A stretch of 64,000 bases of DNA. Source: Roseateles sp. XES5. GTDB lineage: Bacteria; Pseudomonadota; Alphaproteobacteria; Rhizobiales; Rhizobiaceae. Made by a program: the position numbers and the translations under genes. The first letter of the stretch is position 1, and each line of letters opens with the position of its first letter. The stretch spans positions 971,001 through 1,035,000 of the forward strand of contig NZ_CP084752.1 of NCBI RefSeq assembly GCF_020535545.1, given 5' to 3'. The notes under the pieces are model-generated. The model was not told where the DNA came from. It searched no databases and saw nothing but the letters and a program-made list of their open reading frames with translations. Below are positions 1 to 8,154 of the stretch, in pieces.

Positions 1-1253
1 GGGTTCGTGCCGTCGGCAAAGAGGGTCTTCGCCACCGTCTGCCCGATGACGGCGACGGGGGCATAGGTGTCCATGTCATCCTGGTTGATGAACTCGCCGG
101 CCGCGAGGGCCCATGACTTGGCGCGCGGGAAATCCGGCACCGTGCCGTTGGCCGTCGTCTGGTAATCGACGCTGCCGAAACGCAGCGTGACGGAGCTCGT
201 CATTTCCGGCACGGCGAAGGCGACATTCGGCACGTCGAGAATGGCGTCGGCGTCGGAGGGAATGAGCGTCACCGGCGCGCTGCCGCCGCCACGGAAATTC
301 GCCATGCTGGGGCGTACCAGCAGGAGGTCCGAGCCCATGGCGGAAATACGGTCGAGCACGGAGTTCTGCGCGCCCGTGCCGATCGCCAGCATGGCCACCA
401 CGGAGCCGACGCCGATGACGATGCCGAGCAGCGTCAACACGGTGCGGAAGAGATTGGCATAGAGCGCGCGGACAGCCATCTTCACCGCCTCGGAAACGTC
501 GGCAAGCGCGGCCGAGCCTTCCTTCACCGCCTTCTGCAGACCGGCAGCGGCCGGCGAGGCCGCGCGCGCCTTGCGGGACGTGTCGGAGACGATGCGCCCG
601 TCACGGATCTCGATCAACCGGTCGGCGGCCTCCGCCACCTCGCGGGAATGGGTGATGAGGATGACGGTATGGCCGTCCTCGTGCATGCGGCGCAGCAGCG
701 CCATCACGTCTTCGCCGCTCTGGCTGTCGAGCGCGCCGGTCGGCTCGTCGGCCAGGATGACGCGGCCGCCGTTCATCAGCGCGCGGGCGATGGAGACCCG
801 CTGCTGCTGGCCGCCGGAAAGCTGGTTCGGCCGGTGGTCCAGCCGGTCGCCGAGCCTCAGGGAGCCGAGCAGCGCTTCGGCCCGCGCCTGCCGGTCGCGC
901 GCCGGCATGCCGGCGTAGATCGCGGGCACCTCGACATTTTCGCGGGCGCTGGCGGTGGGAATGAGATTGTAGCTCTGGAAGACGAAGCCGAAGGTGCGCC
1001 GGCGCAGCGCCGCCAGTTCGTCGCTGTCGAAATCGGCGACCGGTTCGCCGTCGATGCGGTAGTCGCCCGAGGTCGGCTGGTCGAGGCAGCCGAGAATGTT
1101 CATCAGCGTCGACTTGCCGGAGCCGGACTGGCCGATGATCGCCACGAATTCGCCCGCCGCGATATCGAGCGAGATGCCGTGCAGGACCTCCACGGCGAAG
1201 TCGCCGTTGTAGAAGGTCTTGGTGACGTCACGGAGCGAGAGAAGCGCCGTCAT
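1..1253 (-). CDS. macB: MacB-type ABC transporter, ATPase plus permease (3' part missing)
   Basis: Inner-membrane half of a MacAB-TolC-like tripartite exporter (macrolides, peptides or lipids). The visible N-terminal 417 residues begin [19 protein letters not shown]. They hold a full nucleotide-binding domain with Walker [10 protein letters not shown], signature [10 protein letters not shown], Walker [13 protein letters not shown] and H-loop ITHS. A linker and the first membrane helix ([20 protein letters not shown]) follow, then the start of the periplasmic MacB_PCD domain. The remaining C-terminal membrane segments lie beyond base 1. The ATG at 1253 lies 9 bases after the macA stop, so the pair is one operon. 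Family members export macrolides, enterotoxin or lipopeptides; the substrate here cannot be told from sequence. Confidence 0.93.
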   Translation of the reverse strand, partial: MTALLSLRDVTKTFYNGDFAVEVLHGISLDIAAGEFVAIIGQSGSGKSTLMNILGCLDQPTSGDYRIDGEPVADFDSDELAALRRRTFGFVFQSYNLIPTASARENVEVPAIYAGMPARDRQARAEALLGSLRLGDRLDHRPNQLSGGQQQRVSIARALMNGGRVILADEPTGALDSQSGEDVMALLRRMHEDGHTVILITHSREVAEAADRLIEIRDGRIVSDTSRKARAASPAAAGLQKAVKEGSAALADVSEAVKMAVRALYANLFRTVLTLLGIVIGVGSVVAMLAIGTGAQNSVLDRISAMGSDLLLVRPSMANFRGGGSAPVTLIPSDADAILDVPNVAFAVPEMTSSVTLRFGSVDYQTTANGTVPDFPRAKSWALAAGEFINQDDMDTYAPVAVIGQTVAKTLFADGTN

Positions 1254-1262
1254 GGCCGTGCC

Positions 1263-2534
1263 TCAGAACATCGGCGGCATGCGCATGCCGCGTTGCGAGT
1301 TGCGGCCGCTGCCGCTGGACGCCTTGCCGCCGGCGCTGACGACCACGTTGTCGCCCTCGGCAAGACCGCTCCGGATCTCGACGCTGACGCGATTGCGGAT
1401 GCCGGTCTCGACGTCGCGCACCTCCTGTGCGCCCGAGGCCGTGACCACCGTCACCTGCGCCTTCGGCTTGCCGCCGTCCCGCGTCGTCGACACCGCCCCG
1501 GCCGGCGCGACCAGCACGTCGCGCGCCGCCGCCTGCACGAAGAAGACCTGCGCGCTCATCGACATCATCAGCGCCCCCTCCGGGTTCGGCACGTCGAACA
1601 GCGCATTGTAGAGCACGACATTGTTCTCCACCGTCGGCGAGGGCTCGATCTGGCGCAGCTTGCCGGTGAAACGCTTGCCGGGCTGGCCAAGCAGCGTGAA
1701 ATAGGCCTCCATGCCCGGCGTCAGGCGGCCGACATCGGCCTCGGACACCTCGGCGCGCACCGTCATGGTGGAGAGATCGGCGATGGTGACGATGGTGGGC
1801 GCGCTCTGAACGGCGTTCAGCGTCTGGCCTTCCTTCACCGGATTGGCAACGACGGTGCCGGCCATGGGCGCATAGATCTTCGTGTAACCGAGATCGACCT
1901 CGTCGCCGGCCAGCGTCGCCTGCTGCTTGCGGATCTGCGCCGTGGTGGCATCGACATCAGCCTTGGCGGCGGCAAGGTCGGCCACGGCCTGGTCGAGCGC
2001 CTGCCGGGCGGCGGCATTGCCGGCGACGAGGCTGCGCTGGCGGGCGATATTCGCCTGTTTCAAGGCAAGCTGCGCCGTCTTGGATTCCAGTTGCGCCTCG
2101 AGGTTGGCAAGCTCCGCGCGGTTGATCTCCATGCGGTTCTCGATGGTCGCCGGGTCGATCTCGGCCAGGATCTGGCCCTTCGTCACGATATCGCCGATGG
2201 CGACATGCATGGCCTTCAACTGGCCGGAGACCTGTGCGCCGGCATCGACCGATTTTATCGCTTCCAGCGTGCCGACCGCCGTCACCGCATTTTCGATATC
2301 GCCGCGCGTGACGGGTTGGGTGATGACCGCCGCCGCCGTTTCGGCCGGGGCATAGGCACGCCAGGCATAGGTGCTGGCGCCGGCCAGAACCGCGAGAACC
2401 GGCAGCCAGATCCAGCCGCGCGAACGGCGCTTGCGGCGAACGGGCGGGGCGGCGGCGGGCATGAGGGTCACGGTCGCGGGCGCAGCCTCCCCGGATGCGG
2501 CTTCGGTCTTCTTCGCGCGTGCATTGACGGTCAT
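1263..2534 (-). CDS. macA: MacA-type periplasmic adaptor (membrane fusion protein)
   Basis: Periplasmic adaptor that links the MacB ATPase to an outer-membrane channel. After a short charged N-terminus there is one membrane helix (WIWLPVLAVLAGASTYAW). The HlyD/RND adaptor fold follows: a lipoyl half near GTLEAIKSVDAGAQVSGQ, a long coiled-coil hairpin (ELANLEAQLESKTAQLALKQ and after), the second lipoyl half (YAPMAGTVVANPVKEGQTLN), a beta-barrel and the membrane-proximal domain. The C-terminus is Gly/Ser/Met-rich. I prefer the ATG at 2534 (423 aa) because GGGGA lies six bases upstream. An in-frame ATG at 2540 abuts that purine run, and a TTG at 2567 with AAGGA close by would add 11 residues. 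No outer-membrane TolC partner is in the window. Confidence 0.92.
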   Translation of the reverse strand: MTVNARAKKTEAASGEAAPATVTLMPAAAPPVRRKRRSRGWIWLPVLAVLAGASTYAWRAYAPAETAAAVITQPVTRGDIENAVTAVGTLEAIKSVDAGAQVSGQLKAMHVAIGDIVTKGQILAEIDPATIENRMEINRAELANLEAQLESKTAQLALKQANIARQRSLVAGNAAARQALDQAVADLAAAKADVDATTAQIRKQQATLAGDEVDLGYTKIYAPMAGTVVANPVKEGQTLNAVQSAPTIVTIADLSTMTVRAEVSEADVGRLTPGMEAYFTLLGQPGKRFTGKLRQIEPSPTVENNVVLYNALFDVPNPEGALMMSMSAQVFFVQAAARDVLVAPAGAVSTTRDGGKPKAQVTVVTASGAQEVRDVETGIRNRVSVEIRSGLAEGDNVVVSAGGKASSGSGRNSQRGMRMPPMF

Positions 2535-2624
2535 CGGCATTCCCCAGGTCGAGGCCCTGCCTCTCAACGTTCCTTCCCCGGAGATTTGGCACTGCAGTCC
2601 CCCGAGGAGAAGCCCTTGGGATGA

Positions 2625-3440
2625 TTATATTTTCGTAATGTTTGCACGTTTGCGCGCCGAAACGAGCCCTCGCAGGTCCGCGACCTCGTCCGTCGTCAGC
2701 GGCCTGACCGCCCCCTTTTCCAGCGTGCCGAGGGCAAGGTTGCCGATGGCGACACGCAGGAGACGCAGGCAGGCAATATCCAGCCCTTCCAGCATGCGGC
2801 GGATCTGGCGGTTCTTGCCCTCGTCCAGCACGACCTCGATCCAGGCGTTCTTTTCGCCCGAACGGATGGGCCGCACCGCCTTGGCGCGCAGCAAATCGTC
2901 GTCGTCGCGGATACCCTCCACCATGGCGTCCAGCATGGCCTGATCGGCGATGCGGTCCATCTGGACATGATAGGTCTTGGCGACATGGGTTTCCGGGTCG
3001 AGCAGCGCCTGGGCGAACTCGGTGTCGTTGGTGAAGAGCAGCAGGCCCTCGCTCGCCTTGTCCAGCCGGCCGACGGGCGAAAGATGGGCGTGATCGAGAT
3101 GCTTCAAACAGTCGAAGACCGTCGGCCGCCCCTCGGGATCGTGCCGGGTGGTGACGAGACCACGCGGCTTGTTGAGCATGAAATAGACACGCGCCTCCGC
3201 CGCGACGCGCTTGCCGTCCACCGCGATCACGGCGCTGTCGAGATCCACCCAGGTTTCGAGATCGGTGACGACGCGCCCGCCGAGCGTGACGCGGCCGGCG
3301 CGGACCAGGTCCTCGGCCTGCGTGCGTGAACAGAAGCCGAGCTTGGAGAGGGCGCGCGGCAGCGTGGTCCGCTTGCCGCCGGCCGGCGTCTGCGCCGGTC
3401 GGGACACCCTCGGTTTCTGCGGTCTGCGGCTCGCCTTCAT
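2625..3440 (-). CDS. rluB: rRNA large-subunit pseudouridine synthase, RluB/RsuA family
   Basis: Isomerises a uridine in rRNA to pseudouridine. The 271-residue protein has a basic N-terminus, then an S4 RNA-binding domain (about residues 27-75: LPRALSKLGFCSRTQAEDLV). The RsuA/RluB/E/F catalytic domain follows, with the family motif VGRLDKASEGLLLFTND, whose Asp is the nucleophile, and the late motif EGKNRQIRRML. The reading frame runs far upstream through prmB antisense, but the ATG at 3440 gives normal family length and sits 78 bases from the divergent prmB start. RluB modifies 23S U2605 in E. coli. RluE/RluF-type specificity cannot be excluded. Confidence 0.88.
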   Translation of the reverse strand: MKASRRPQKPRVSRPAQTPAGGKRTTLPRALSKLGFCSRTQAEDLVRAGRVTLGGRVVTDLETWVDLDSAVIAVDGKRVAAEARVYFMLNKPRGLVTTRHDPEGRPTVFDCLKHLDHAHLSPVGRLDKASEGLLLFTNDTEFAQALLDPETHVAKTYHVQMDRIADQAMLDAMVEGIRDDDDLLRAKAVRPIRSGEKNAWIEVVLDEGKNRQIRRMLEGLDIACLRLLRVAIGNLALGTLEKGAVRPLTTDEVADLRGLVSARKRANITKI

Positions 3441-3518
3441 CTCGCTGTCCTTGGTTGACCCACAGGCCATTGCCATTCTAAAGCCGGTGACGTCCAGCCA
3501 AAATCGAGGGAAGAGCCG

Positions 3519-4433
3519 TTGACCCAGGACATTACTAGCGAACTCGTCACGCTGCGCGACTACTGGCGCTATGCGATCTCCCGCTTCAACGCGGCCGATC
3601 TCAGCTATGGCCACGGCACGACGACCGCCGGCGACGACGCCGCCTTCCTGCTGCTCGATTCGCTCGATCTTCCCATCGATGCGCTCGACCCGTTCCTCGA
3701 CGCACGCCTGCTGCCAGCCGAGCGCAAGCTGCTGGCCGAACGCATCGAGGCGCGCGTCACGACCCGCAAGCCTTCGTCCTACCTCACCGGCCGCGCCTAT
3801 ATCCAGGGCGTGCGCTTCCATGTCGACGAGCGGGTGATCGTGCCACGCTCGCATATCGGCGAAATCCTGTTCAGCGAATATCTCGGCGAGAACGGCTCGG
3901 CCTTCCTTCCCGATCCGATGACCGTGGAAAGCGCCGTCGACATCTGCACCGGCTCGGGCTGCCTTGCGGTGCTGGCCGCCAAGTTCTTCCCCCATGCGGC
4001 GGTGGATGCGGTGGACCTTTCCGCCGACGCGCTCGCGGTCGCGGCGAAGAACGTCGCCGCGCACGAGGTGGAAAACCAGGTCAGCCTGCACGAGGGCGAT
4101 CTCTTCGCCCCCCTCGCCGGCCGGACATACGACCTCATCATCACCAATCCGCCCTATGTCGATCACGACGCGCTCGTCGCCTATCCGCCGGAGTTCCGCG
4201 CCGAGCCGGCCATGGCGCATGACGGCGGCGAAGACGGCCTCGATCTCGTGCGCCGCATCCTCGAAGAGGCGGCCGACTACCTCAATCCGCAGGGCGGCAT
4301 GATCTGTGAGATCGGCTCGGGCCGGGAAATCCTCGAGGAAGAGTACCCGCATCTCGATTTCGTCTGGCTGGAAACCGCCGAATCCCAGGATGCGGTGTTC
4401 TGGATTTCCGCCGAGGCGCTCGGCGTGGAATGA
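3519..4433 (+). CDS. prmB: Ribosomal protein uL3 glutamine N5-methyltransferase PrmB
   Basis: S-adenosylmethionine-dependent methylation of a glutamine in ribosomal protein uL3. The 304-residue protein has an N-terminal helical substrate-recognition domain. A Rossmann methyltransferase domain follows with motif I DICTGSGCLAVLAA (141-154) and the catalytic NPPYVD at 210-215, typical of glutamine methyltransferases. The N-terminal pattern (LRDYWRYAISRFNAADLSYGHG) is that of PrmB, not of the release-factor enzyme PrmC. The start is a TTG at 3519, with a GAGGGAAGAG ribosome site just upstream; no better ATG exists. It is divergent from rluB, so the two translation-related genes share a 78-base control region. 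Confidence 0.92.
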   Translation: MTQDITSELVTLRDYWRYAISRFNAADLSYGHGTTTAGDDAAFLLLDSLDLPIDALDPFLDARLLPAERKLLAERIEARVTTRKPSSYLTGRAYIQGVRFHVDERVIVPRSHIGEILFSEYLGENGSAFLPDPMTVESAVDICTGSGCLAVLAAKFFPHAAVDAVDLSADALAVAAKNVAAHEVENQVSLHEGDLFAPLAGRTYDLIITNPPYVDHDALVAYPPEFRAEPAMAHDGGEDGLDLVRRILEEAADYLNPQGGMICEIGSGREILEEEYPHLDFVWLETAESQDAVFWISAEALGVE

Positions 4434-4458
4434 GCGGCTTTTCGCCGCTTGCATATAG

Positions 4459-4471
4459 ATAGGAATCCTAT
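4459..4471. promoter_or_regulatory. Palindrome upstream of the MarR gene, probable operator
   Basis: ATAGG-AAT-CCTAT is a perfect inverted repeat inside an AT-rich patch, 12 bases before the MarR-family start codon. MarR proteins usually bind such short palindromes and repress their own promoter, so autoregulation is inferred. No binding data are available. Confidence 0.5.
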
Positions 4472-4483
4472 ATTCTTCGGCGT

Positions 4484-5128
4484 ATGACGACACCGAAGAA
4501 TCCCCACGCCATCGACACGCGCATCCGCGAAGGCCTTTCGCGGCTGGCGACCGTCTTGCGCGTCGACGACTGGAACCGGGCGAAGGCCGCCGGCCTCAAC
4601 CCGACGCAGCTTGCCATCCTCACCCTTCTCGACGGACGCGGCGCCCGCGGTCTCGGCGTGAAGGAGATCGCCGCCCATCTCGGCGTCTCGCAGCCGACCG
4701 CGACCGATTCCCTCAATGCCCTCGAACGCCGGGGCCTTCTCGCCAAACATCCCGGTGAAAGCGACCGGCGCGCCGTGAACATCGCACCGACCGCCGAGGG
4801 CACCGCCACGCTTCGGGCGACGGAGGCAGGCGACGGCCTCGTCGAACAGGCCATTGCGGGCCTCGACGACCGGGAGCAGGAAGACCTGCTGCTGACGCTC
4901 ATCAAGATGATCCGGCATCTCCAGGATACCGATGCTATCCCCGTGCAGCGCCTGTGCGTGACCTGTCGCCACTTCGCGCCCTTCGCCCATGCCGATGCGG
5001 CGCGCCCGCACCATTGCCATTACGTGGACGCGGCCTTCGGCCAGTCGGACCTGCGCCTCGACTGCCGCGAACACGAAGCCAATCCCGCGTCCCGGGCTGC
5101 CACCCGGGACGCCTCTTCACCGGGATAA
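4484..5128 (+). CDS. MarR-family regulator with Cys/His-rich C-terminal extension
   Basis: DNA-binding regulator of 214 residues. Residues about 15-147 form a normal MarR winged helix (VKEIAAHLGVSQPTATDSLNAL recognition region; wing around HPGESDRRAVNI). Unusually, about 65 residues follow. They carry C158-x2-C161, His163, His169, a HHCH cluster (176-179), Cys194 and His197 (CREHE). Four Cys with nearby His suggest a metal or redox-sensing module, which is inference. The ATG at 4484 follows a 13-base palindrome. The next gene, for a periplasmic protein, starts 35 bases downstream, followed by a thioredoxin-like and a MOSC protein, so it may regulate a thiol/oxidative-stress unit. Confidence 0.85.
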   Translation: MTTPKNPHAIDTRIREGLSRLATVLRVDDWNRAKAAGLNPTQLAILTLLDGRGARGLGVKEIAAHLGVSQPTATDSLNALERRGLLAKHPGESDRRAVNIAPTAEGTATLRATEAGDGLVEQAIAGLDDREQEDLLLTLIKMIRHLQDTDAIPVQRLCVTCRHFAPFAHADAARPHHCHYVDAAFGQSDLRLDCREHEANPASRAATRDASSPG

Positions 5129-5163
5129 TCCAACCCTCCAGGCAAACGAAAGGAAGACCCATC

Positions 5164-5880
5164 ATGTCCGCAAGACTTTTGACCGGCGCGCTCACCGCCG
5201 GAACGGCCGCGCTATGGCTGACGACGGCCGCGGCCCATTCCATCAAGGCCGAGCCCGCGGAAGCGGTGCAGGCCGCCTTCGACATCGTCGAAACGACGAT
5301 CGTGACCAGGGGCGATACCGCCATCTTCACCACCCGCGTGCGCGGCGAGGCGGGCAAGGACAAACCCGACGCGACGGGCAAGTTCGAAGGATCGAGCGTC
5401 TATGCCTATGTCTGGCCGACCAGCCTCGACAGCGGCGAGATCGGCTTCGACAAGGCGCAGGGCATCGTGGCGCTCGCCGTCACCTTCCACCCGGATTTCG
5501 ACGATGCCGCCCGCGGCGGCGAGAACCGCCATATCTGGCACCCGCACTGGGTGGTGCTGGCCGAGGACAAGGCCTGCGGCGGCGGGCTGAAGGTGGTCGA
5601 CATTCCCGAAGGCGCGAAGCCGAAGGTGCCCGAGACATGGCCGGGCGTGCCGCTGCTGATCGACAGCCCGGACTACCCCACGGCCTTCAAGGGCGACACG
5701 GTGGATGTGGAAATCCCGCTCGCGCTGATCGGCGGCATCAAGGGCGCGTCCTATGACGGCGTCACGGCGGGCCTGAAGGTCAACGGCAATCTGCATGCGC
5801 CGCTGCTCTGCGTGAGCAATGTCTTCAAGGTCGCCTCCGGCAATCTCAGCCTGCCGGGCAAGGTGATGCCGGGCGAATGA
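5164..5880 (+). CDS. Secreted periplasmic protein of unknown function
   Basis: A 238-residue protein with a clear Sec signal (hydrophobic segment LLTGALTAGTAALWLTTAAA, cleavage likely before HSIKAEP). I do not recognise the mature family. It has an Asp/His-rich centre (GGENRHIWHPHWVVL, about residues 118-132), only two Cys (one in EDKACGGG, one in LLCVSN), and beta-rich spacing with no membrane segments. The alternating pattern and the HxWHPHW stretch suggest a beta-sandwich that may bind metal or ligand; this is inference. The ATG at 5164 has AAGGAAG upstream. It follows the MarR gene closely and ends at a strong hairpin, so the two are probably cotranscribed. Confidence 0.75.
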   Translation: MSARLLTGALTAGTAALWLTTAAAHSIKAEPAEAVQAAFDIVETTIVTRGDTAIFTTRVRGEAGKDKPDATGKFEGSSVYAYVWPTSLDSGEIGFDKAQGIVALAVTFHPDFDDAARGGENRHIWHPHWVVLAEDKACGGGLKVVDIPEGAKPKVPETWPGVPLLIDSPDYPTAFKGDTVDVEIPLALIGGIKGASYDGVTAGLKVNGNLHAPLLCVSNVFKVASGNLSLPGKVMPGE

Positions 5881-5886
5881 GAAAGC

Positions 5887-5918
5887 GCCGGCCCGACGAC
5901 TGCCATCGTCGGGCCGGC
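5887..5918 (+). terminator. Strong hairpin after the periplasmic protein gene
   Basis: A perfect 13-bp stem (GCCGGCCCGACGA paired with TCGTCGGGCCGGC) encloses a six-base loop, six bases after the stop at 5880. No T-run follows (AATTCCTCC), so it may terminate weakly, protect the 3' end, or partly attenuate the downstream thioredoxin/MOSC pair. Confidence 0.6.
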
Positions 5919-5951
5919 AATTCCTCCCCTCCAGGCATGAAAGGAAAGAAC

Positions 5952-6014
5952 ATGGCAAGGAGTACTCCCATCGCCCCCTCCAACGCAACGGGAGGCGCGC
6001 ATGTCCGCGCCTGA
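5952..6014 (+). CDS. Possible 20-codon leader peptide overlapping the next gene
   Basis: An ATG preceded by AAGGAAAGAA opens a 20-codon frame (MARSTPIAPSNATGGAHVRA) that ends at a TGA 12 bases inside the next gene. Its translation would carry ribosomes across the start codon at 6001, so translational coupling is possible. Such a short frame can also arise by chance; the good ribosome site is the only positive evidence. Confidence 0.3.
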   Translation: MARSTPIAPSNATGGAHVRA

Positions 6015-6588
6015 GACACGCCTTGCACCTGAGATCGCGGCCTCCGCCTGGTTCAACACGCGCGCGCCGCTGACGCTCGCCGGCCTGCGCGGGCGGCCGG
6101 TCTTCCTGCATGCCTTCCAGCTGCTCTGCCCCGGCTGCGTGTCGGACGCGCTGCCGCAGGTCAAACGCATCGAGCGCGTCTTTGCCGATACGGACCTGCA
6201 GGTGATCGGCATCCACACCGTCTTCGAGCATCATGCCGCGATGACGCCGGTGACGCTGCAGGCCTTCCTGCACGAATACCGGGTGACTTCGCCCGTCGCC
6301 GTCGACCTTGCCGAGGACGGATCGGACATTCCCGTGACCATGCGCCGCTTCGGGTTGCGCGGCACACCCTCCTCCGTGCTGATCGGACGAAACGGTGCGA
6401 TCCTCAGCCACGCCTTCGGCATCGAGGACGACATCGCCGTCGGCGCGCGCATCGCCATGGCGCTCGCCGCGCCCCAAAGCGCGACCCAAGTGCCAACTGC
6501 CCAAATGCACGCTGCCCAGACGCCCGACGAAGCGGCAGGCTGCGTGGACGGGCGCTGCGAAGCGCCCTTACCGGAGACCAAGGCATGA
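6001..6588 (+). CDS. Thioredoxin-fold protein with CPGC motif (TlpA/AhpC-like)
   Basis: A 195-residue cytoplasmic protein with no signal peptide. Residues about 10-155 follow the TlpA/AhpC-TSA thioredoxin fold: strand GRPVFLHAFQ, then the CPGC motif (Cys43, Cys46), and the cis-Pro region GLRGTPSSVLIGRNG. A second Cys pair lies near the C-terminus (Cys181-x4-Cys186) in a flexible Gln/Ala-rich tail, which could serve as a shuttle or resolving pair; that is inference. It probably works as a thiol-disulfide oxidoreductase or peroxiredoxin-like enzyme. The ATG at 6001 has GGGAGG upstream. The stop overlaps the MOSC gene start by four bases (ATGA), so the two are translationally coupled. Confidence 0.8.
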   Translation: MSAPETRLAPEIAASAWFNTRAPLTLAGLRGRPVFLHAFQLLCPGCVSDALPQVKRIERVFADTDLQVIGIHTVFEHHAAMTPVTLQAFLHEYRVTSPVAVDLAEDGSDIPVTMRRFGLRGTPSSVLIGRNGAILSHAFGIEDDIAVGARIAMALAAPQSATQVPTAQMHAAQTPDEAAGCVDGRCEAPLPETKA

Positions 6589-7283
6589 CGGCGACGCCCC
6601 TCATCAGCCTACGCATCGGCGGGGTGGCGCCGCTGGGTGCCCGCGCGGCCCCGAGCGGCATCGCGAAATCCGCCGTCCACGCGCCGCTCGCCCTTTCACG
6701 GACCGGCCTTGCCGGCGACAGGCAGGGCGACCCGGTGCGGCATGGCGGGCCGGAAAAGGCCGTGCACCACTATCCCTTCGATCATTATGCCCCCTGGGCG
6801 AGCGACCTCGGACCGCACCCGCTGCTGGACGGTCCCGGCGCGTTCGGGGAGAACCTTTCGACATCGGGGCTTACCGAGGAGACCGTGGCGGTCGGCGACG
6901 TCTTTCGCCTCGGCACCGCCCTCGTCGAGGTCAGCCAGGGCCGCCAGCCGTGCTGGAAACTGAACGAGCGCTTCGCACGGGCGGACATGGCGCGCCTCGT
7001 GCAATCCACCGGGCGGACGGGCTGGTACTACCGCGTGCTCGAAGCCGGCATCGTCGCGCCGGATGACAGCCTCACCCTTCAGGAGCGCCGCGCGCCGGAC
7101 TGGACGCTCGCGCGCATCTGGCGCACCTTTTACATCGATCCGCTCAACCGCACCGAACTTGCCGGTATCGCCGCGCTCGACCGGCTGGCCGAGGGCTGGC
7201 GCAATCATGCCGCCAGACGGATCGAGATCAACCGGGTGGAGGACTGGACGCGGCGGCTTACGGGCAGCGAACCGCAGGCATAG
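6585..7283 (+). CDS. MOSC-domain sulfurtransferase-like protein (YiiM type)
   Basis: A 232-residue MOSC protein. It has the YiiM signature GLAGDRQGDPVRHGGPEKAV at residues 41-60, the motif GAFGENL (86-92) and the conserved MOSC cysteine in GRQPCWKLNERF (Cys123), followed by the 3-alpha domain at the C-terminus (about 180-225). MOSC proteins bind molybdenum cofactor or carry sulfur; E. coli YiiM protects against N-hydroxylated bases. Which reaction is carried out here is not shown by sequence. It overlaps the thioredoxin-like gene by four bases and is the last gene of the run, converging on rkpH. Confidence 0.88.
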   Translation: MTATPLISLRIGGVAPLGARAAPSGIAKSAVHAPLALSRTGLAGDRQGDPVRHGGPEKAVHHYPFDHYAPWASDLGPHPLLDGPGAFGENLSTSGLTEETVAVGDVFRLGTALVEVSQGRQPCWKLNERFARADMARLVQSTGRTGWYYRVLEAGIVAPDDSLTLQERRAPDWTLARIWRTFYIDPLNRTELAGIAALDRLAEGWRNHAARRIEINRVEDWTRRLTGSEPQA

Positions 7284-7360
7284 CGGCAAATTTCAGAGCA
7301 CTCTGCTTCTCGTCTCCACGCTATTGCCAGCGCATGGCACCGTGCATTCGCTGGGGTGTT

Positions 7361-8152
7361 CTAGCCTTTGAGCGGCCGGCCATTGCGCAGGTCGAGATAG
7401 GTGGCGGCGAAGGGACCGAAATAGCCGAGCAGGCGAAGCGTCAGGCCGAAATGGATTTCGCGGCGGCCGCGGTCCATGCCGGCGAGAATGGTCCGCGCGA
7501 CGATCTTCGCCTCCTGCGGCCGCACGCGCCCCATCATCGCCTGCGCCTCCGGCGGGCGCAGCGGTAGTTCGCGTTCGAATTGCGGGGTCAGCGTATCCGG
7601 CGGGAAGCAGATGGACACGGCGATGCCGGCCGGGGCCATTTCCGCCCGCAGCGACGCGGCAAGGCCGCGCAGGGCGAATTTCGAGGCGCAATAGGCGCTG
7701 TAGCCGGGAATGCCGATGAGCCCCGCGCCGGAGGAGACGATCAGCACCTGCCCCCTGCCTCTCTCGCGCATGGCCGGCAGCACGGCCCGCGCGCTGTTGG
7801 CAACGCCCGTCAGGTTGATGGCGATCTGGCGGTCGAAGGTCGCGGCATCCTGCTCCAGGAAGCGGGCCGGCTCGACGATGCCGGCGGAGGCGACAAGGCT
7901 GTCGACCGGGCCGAAATGCGCAGCCGCAGACGCGACGGCGCGGGTGATCCCCTCGCCATCGCCGACATCGGCCGTCGCGGTGAAGATGCGCTCGGCGCGC
8001 GCCGGGTCACTATTTGCAAGGTGAAGAGCCGCCTCGGCAAGCCGCGCCTCGTCCCGCGCGACGAGCGAGACCCGGTCACCGCGCGCGACGAGCAGATCGG
8101 CGACGGCAAGGCCTATGCCGCTCGACCCGCCGGTCACGAGCACGTGCCGCAC
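7361..8152 (-). CDS. rkpH: Short-chain dehydrogenase/reductase RkpH
   Basis: NAD(P)-dependent ketoreductase of 263 residues. The cofactor motif TGGSSGIG is at 7-14, NAG-like ASAG at 88-91, catalytic Ser140/141, and Tyr154-x3-Lys158 (YCASK). The overall pattern and the C-terminal hydrophobic region (LTLRLLGYFGPFAATYLDL) resemble 3-ketodihydrosphingosine reductases, which would fit reduction of the product of the neighbouring alpha-oxoamine synthase. The start is a GTG at 8152, two bases after the rkpG stop, and it is the last gene of the rkpA-rkpG-rkpH operon. In Sinorhizobium meliloti rkpH belongs to the capsule (K-antigen) rkp-1 region; the assignment is by family and context. Confidence 0.85.
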   Translation of the reverse strand: MRHVLVTGGSSGIGLAVADLLVARGDRVSLVARDEARLAEAALHLANSDPARAERIFTATADVGDGEGITRAVASAAAHFGPVDSLVASAGIVEPARFLEQDAATFDRQIAINLTGVANSARAVLPAMRERGRGQVLIVSSGAGLIGIPGYSAYCASKFALRGLAASLRAEMAPAGIAVSICFPPDTLTPQFERELPLRPPEAQAMMGRVRPQEAKIVARTILAGMDRGRREIHFGLTLRLLGYFGPFAATYLDLRNGRPLKG

Positions 8153-8154
8153 GT

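Noticed and set aside
648-2624. Plus-strand frame of 658 codons across macA and macB
   Set aside because: Antisense of two clear genes, His/Arg-rich with no domain.
3441-4493. N-terminal extension of the pseudouridine synthase frame
   Set aside because: It runs antisense through prmB; the ATG at 3440 gives the usual family length.
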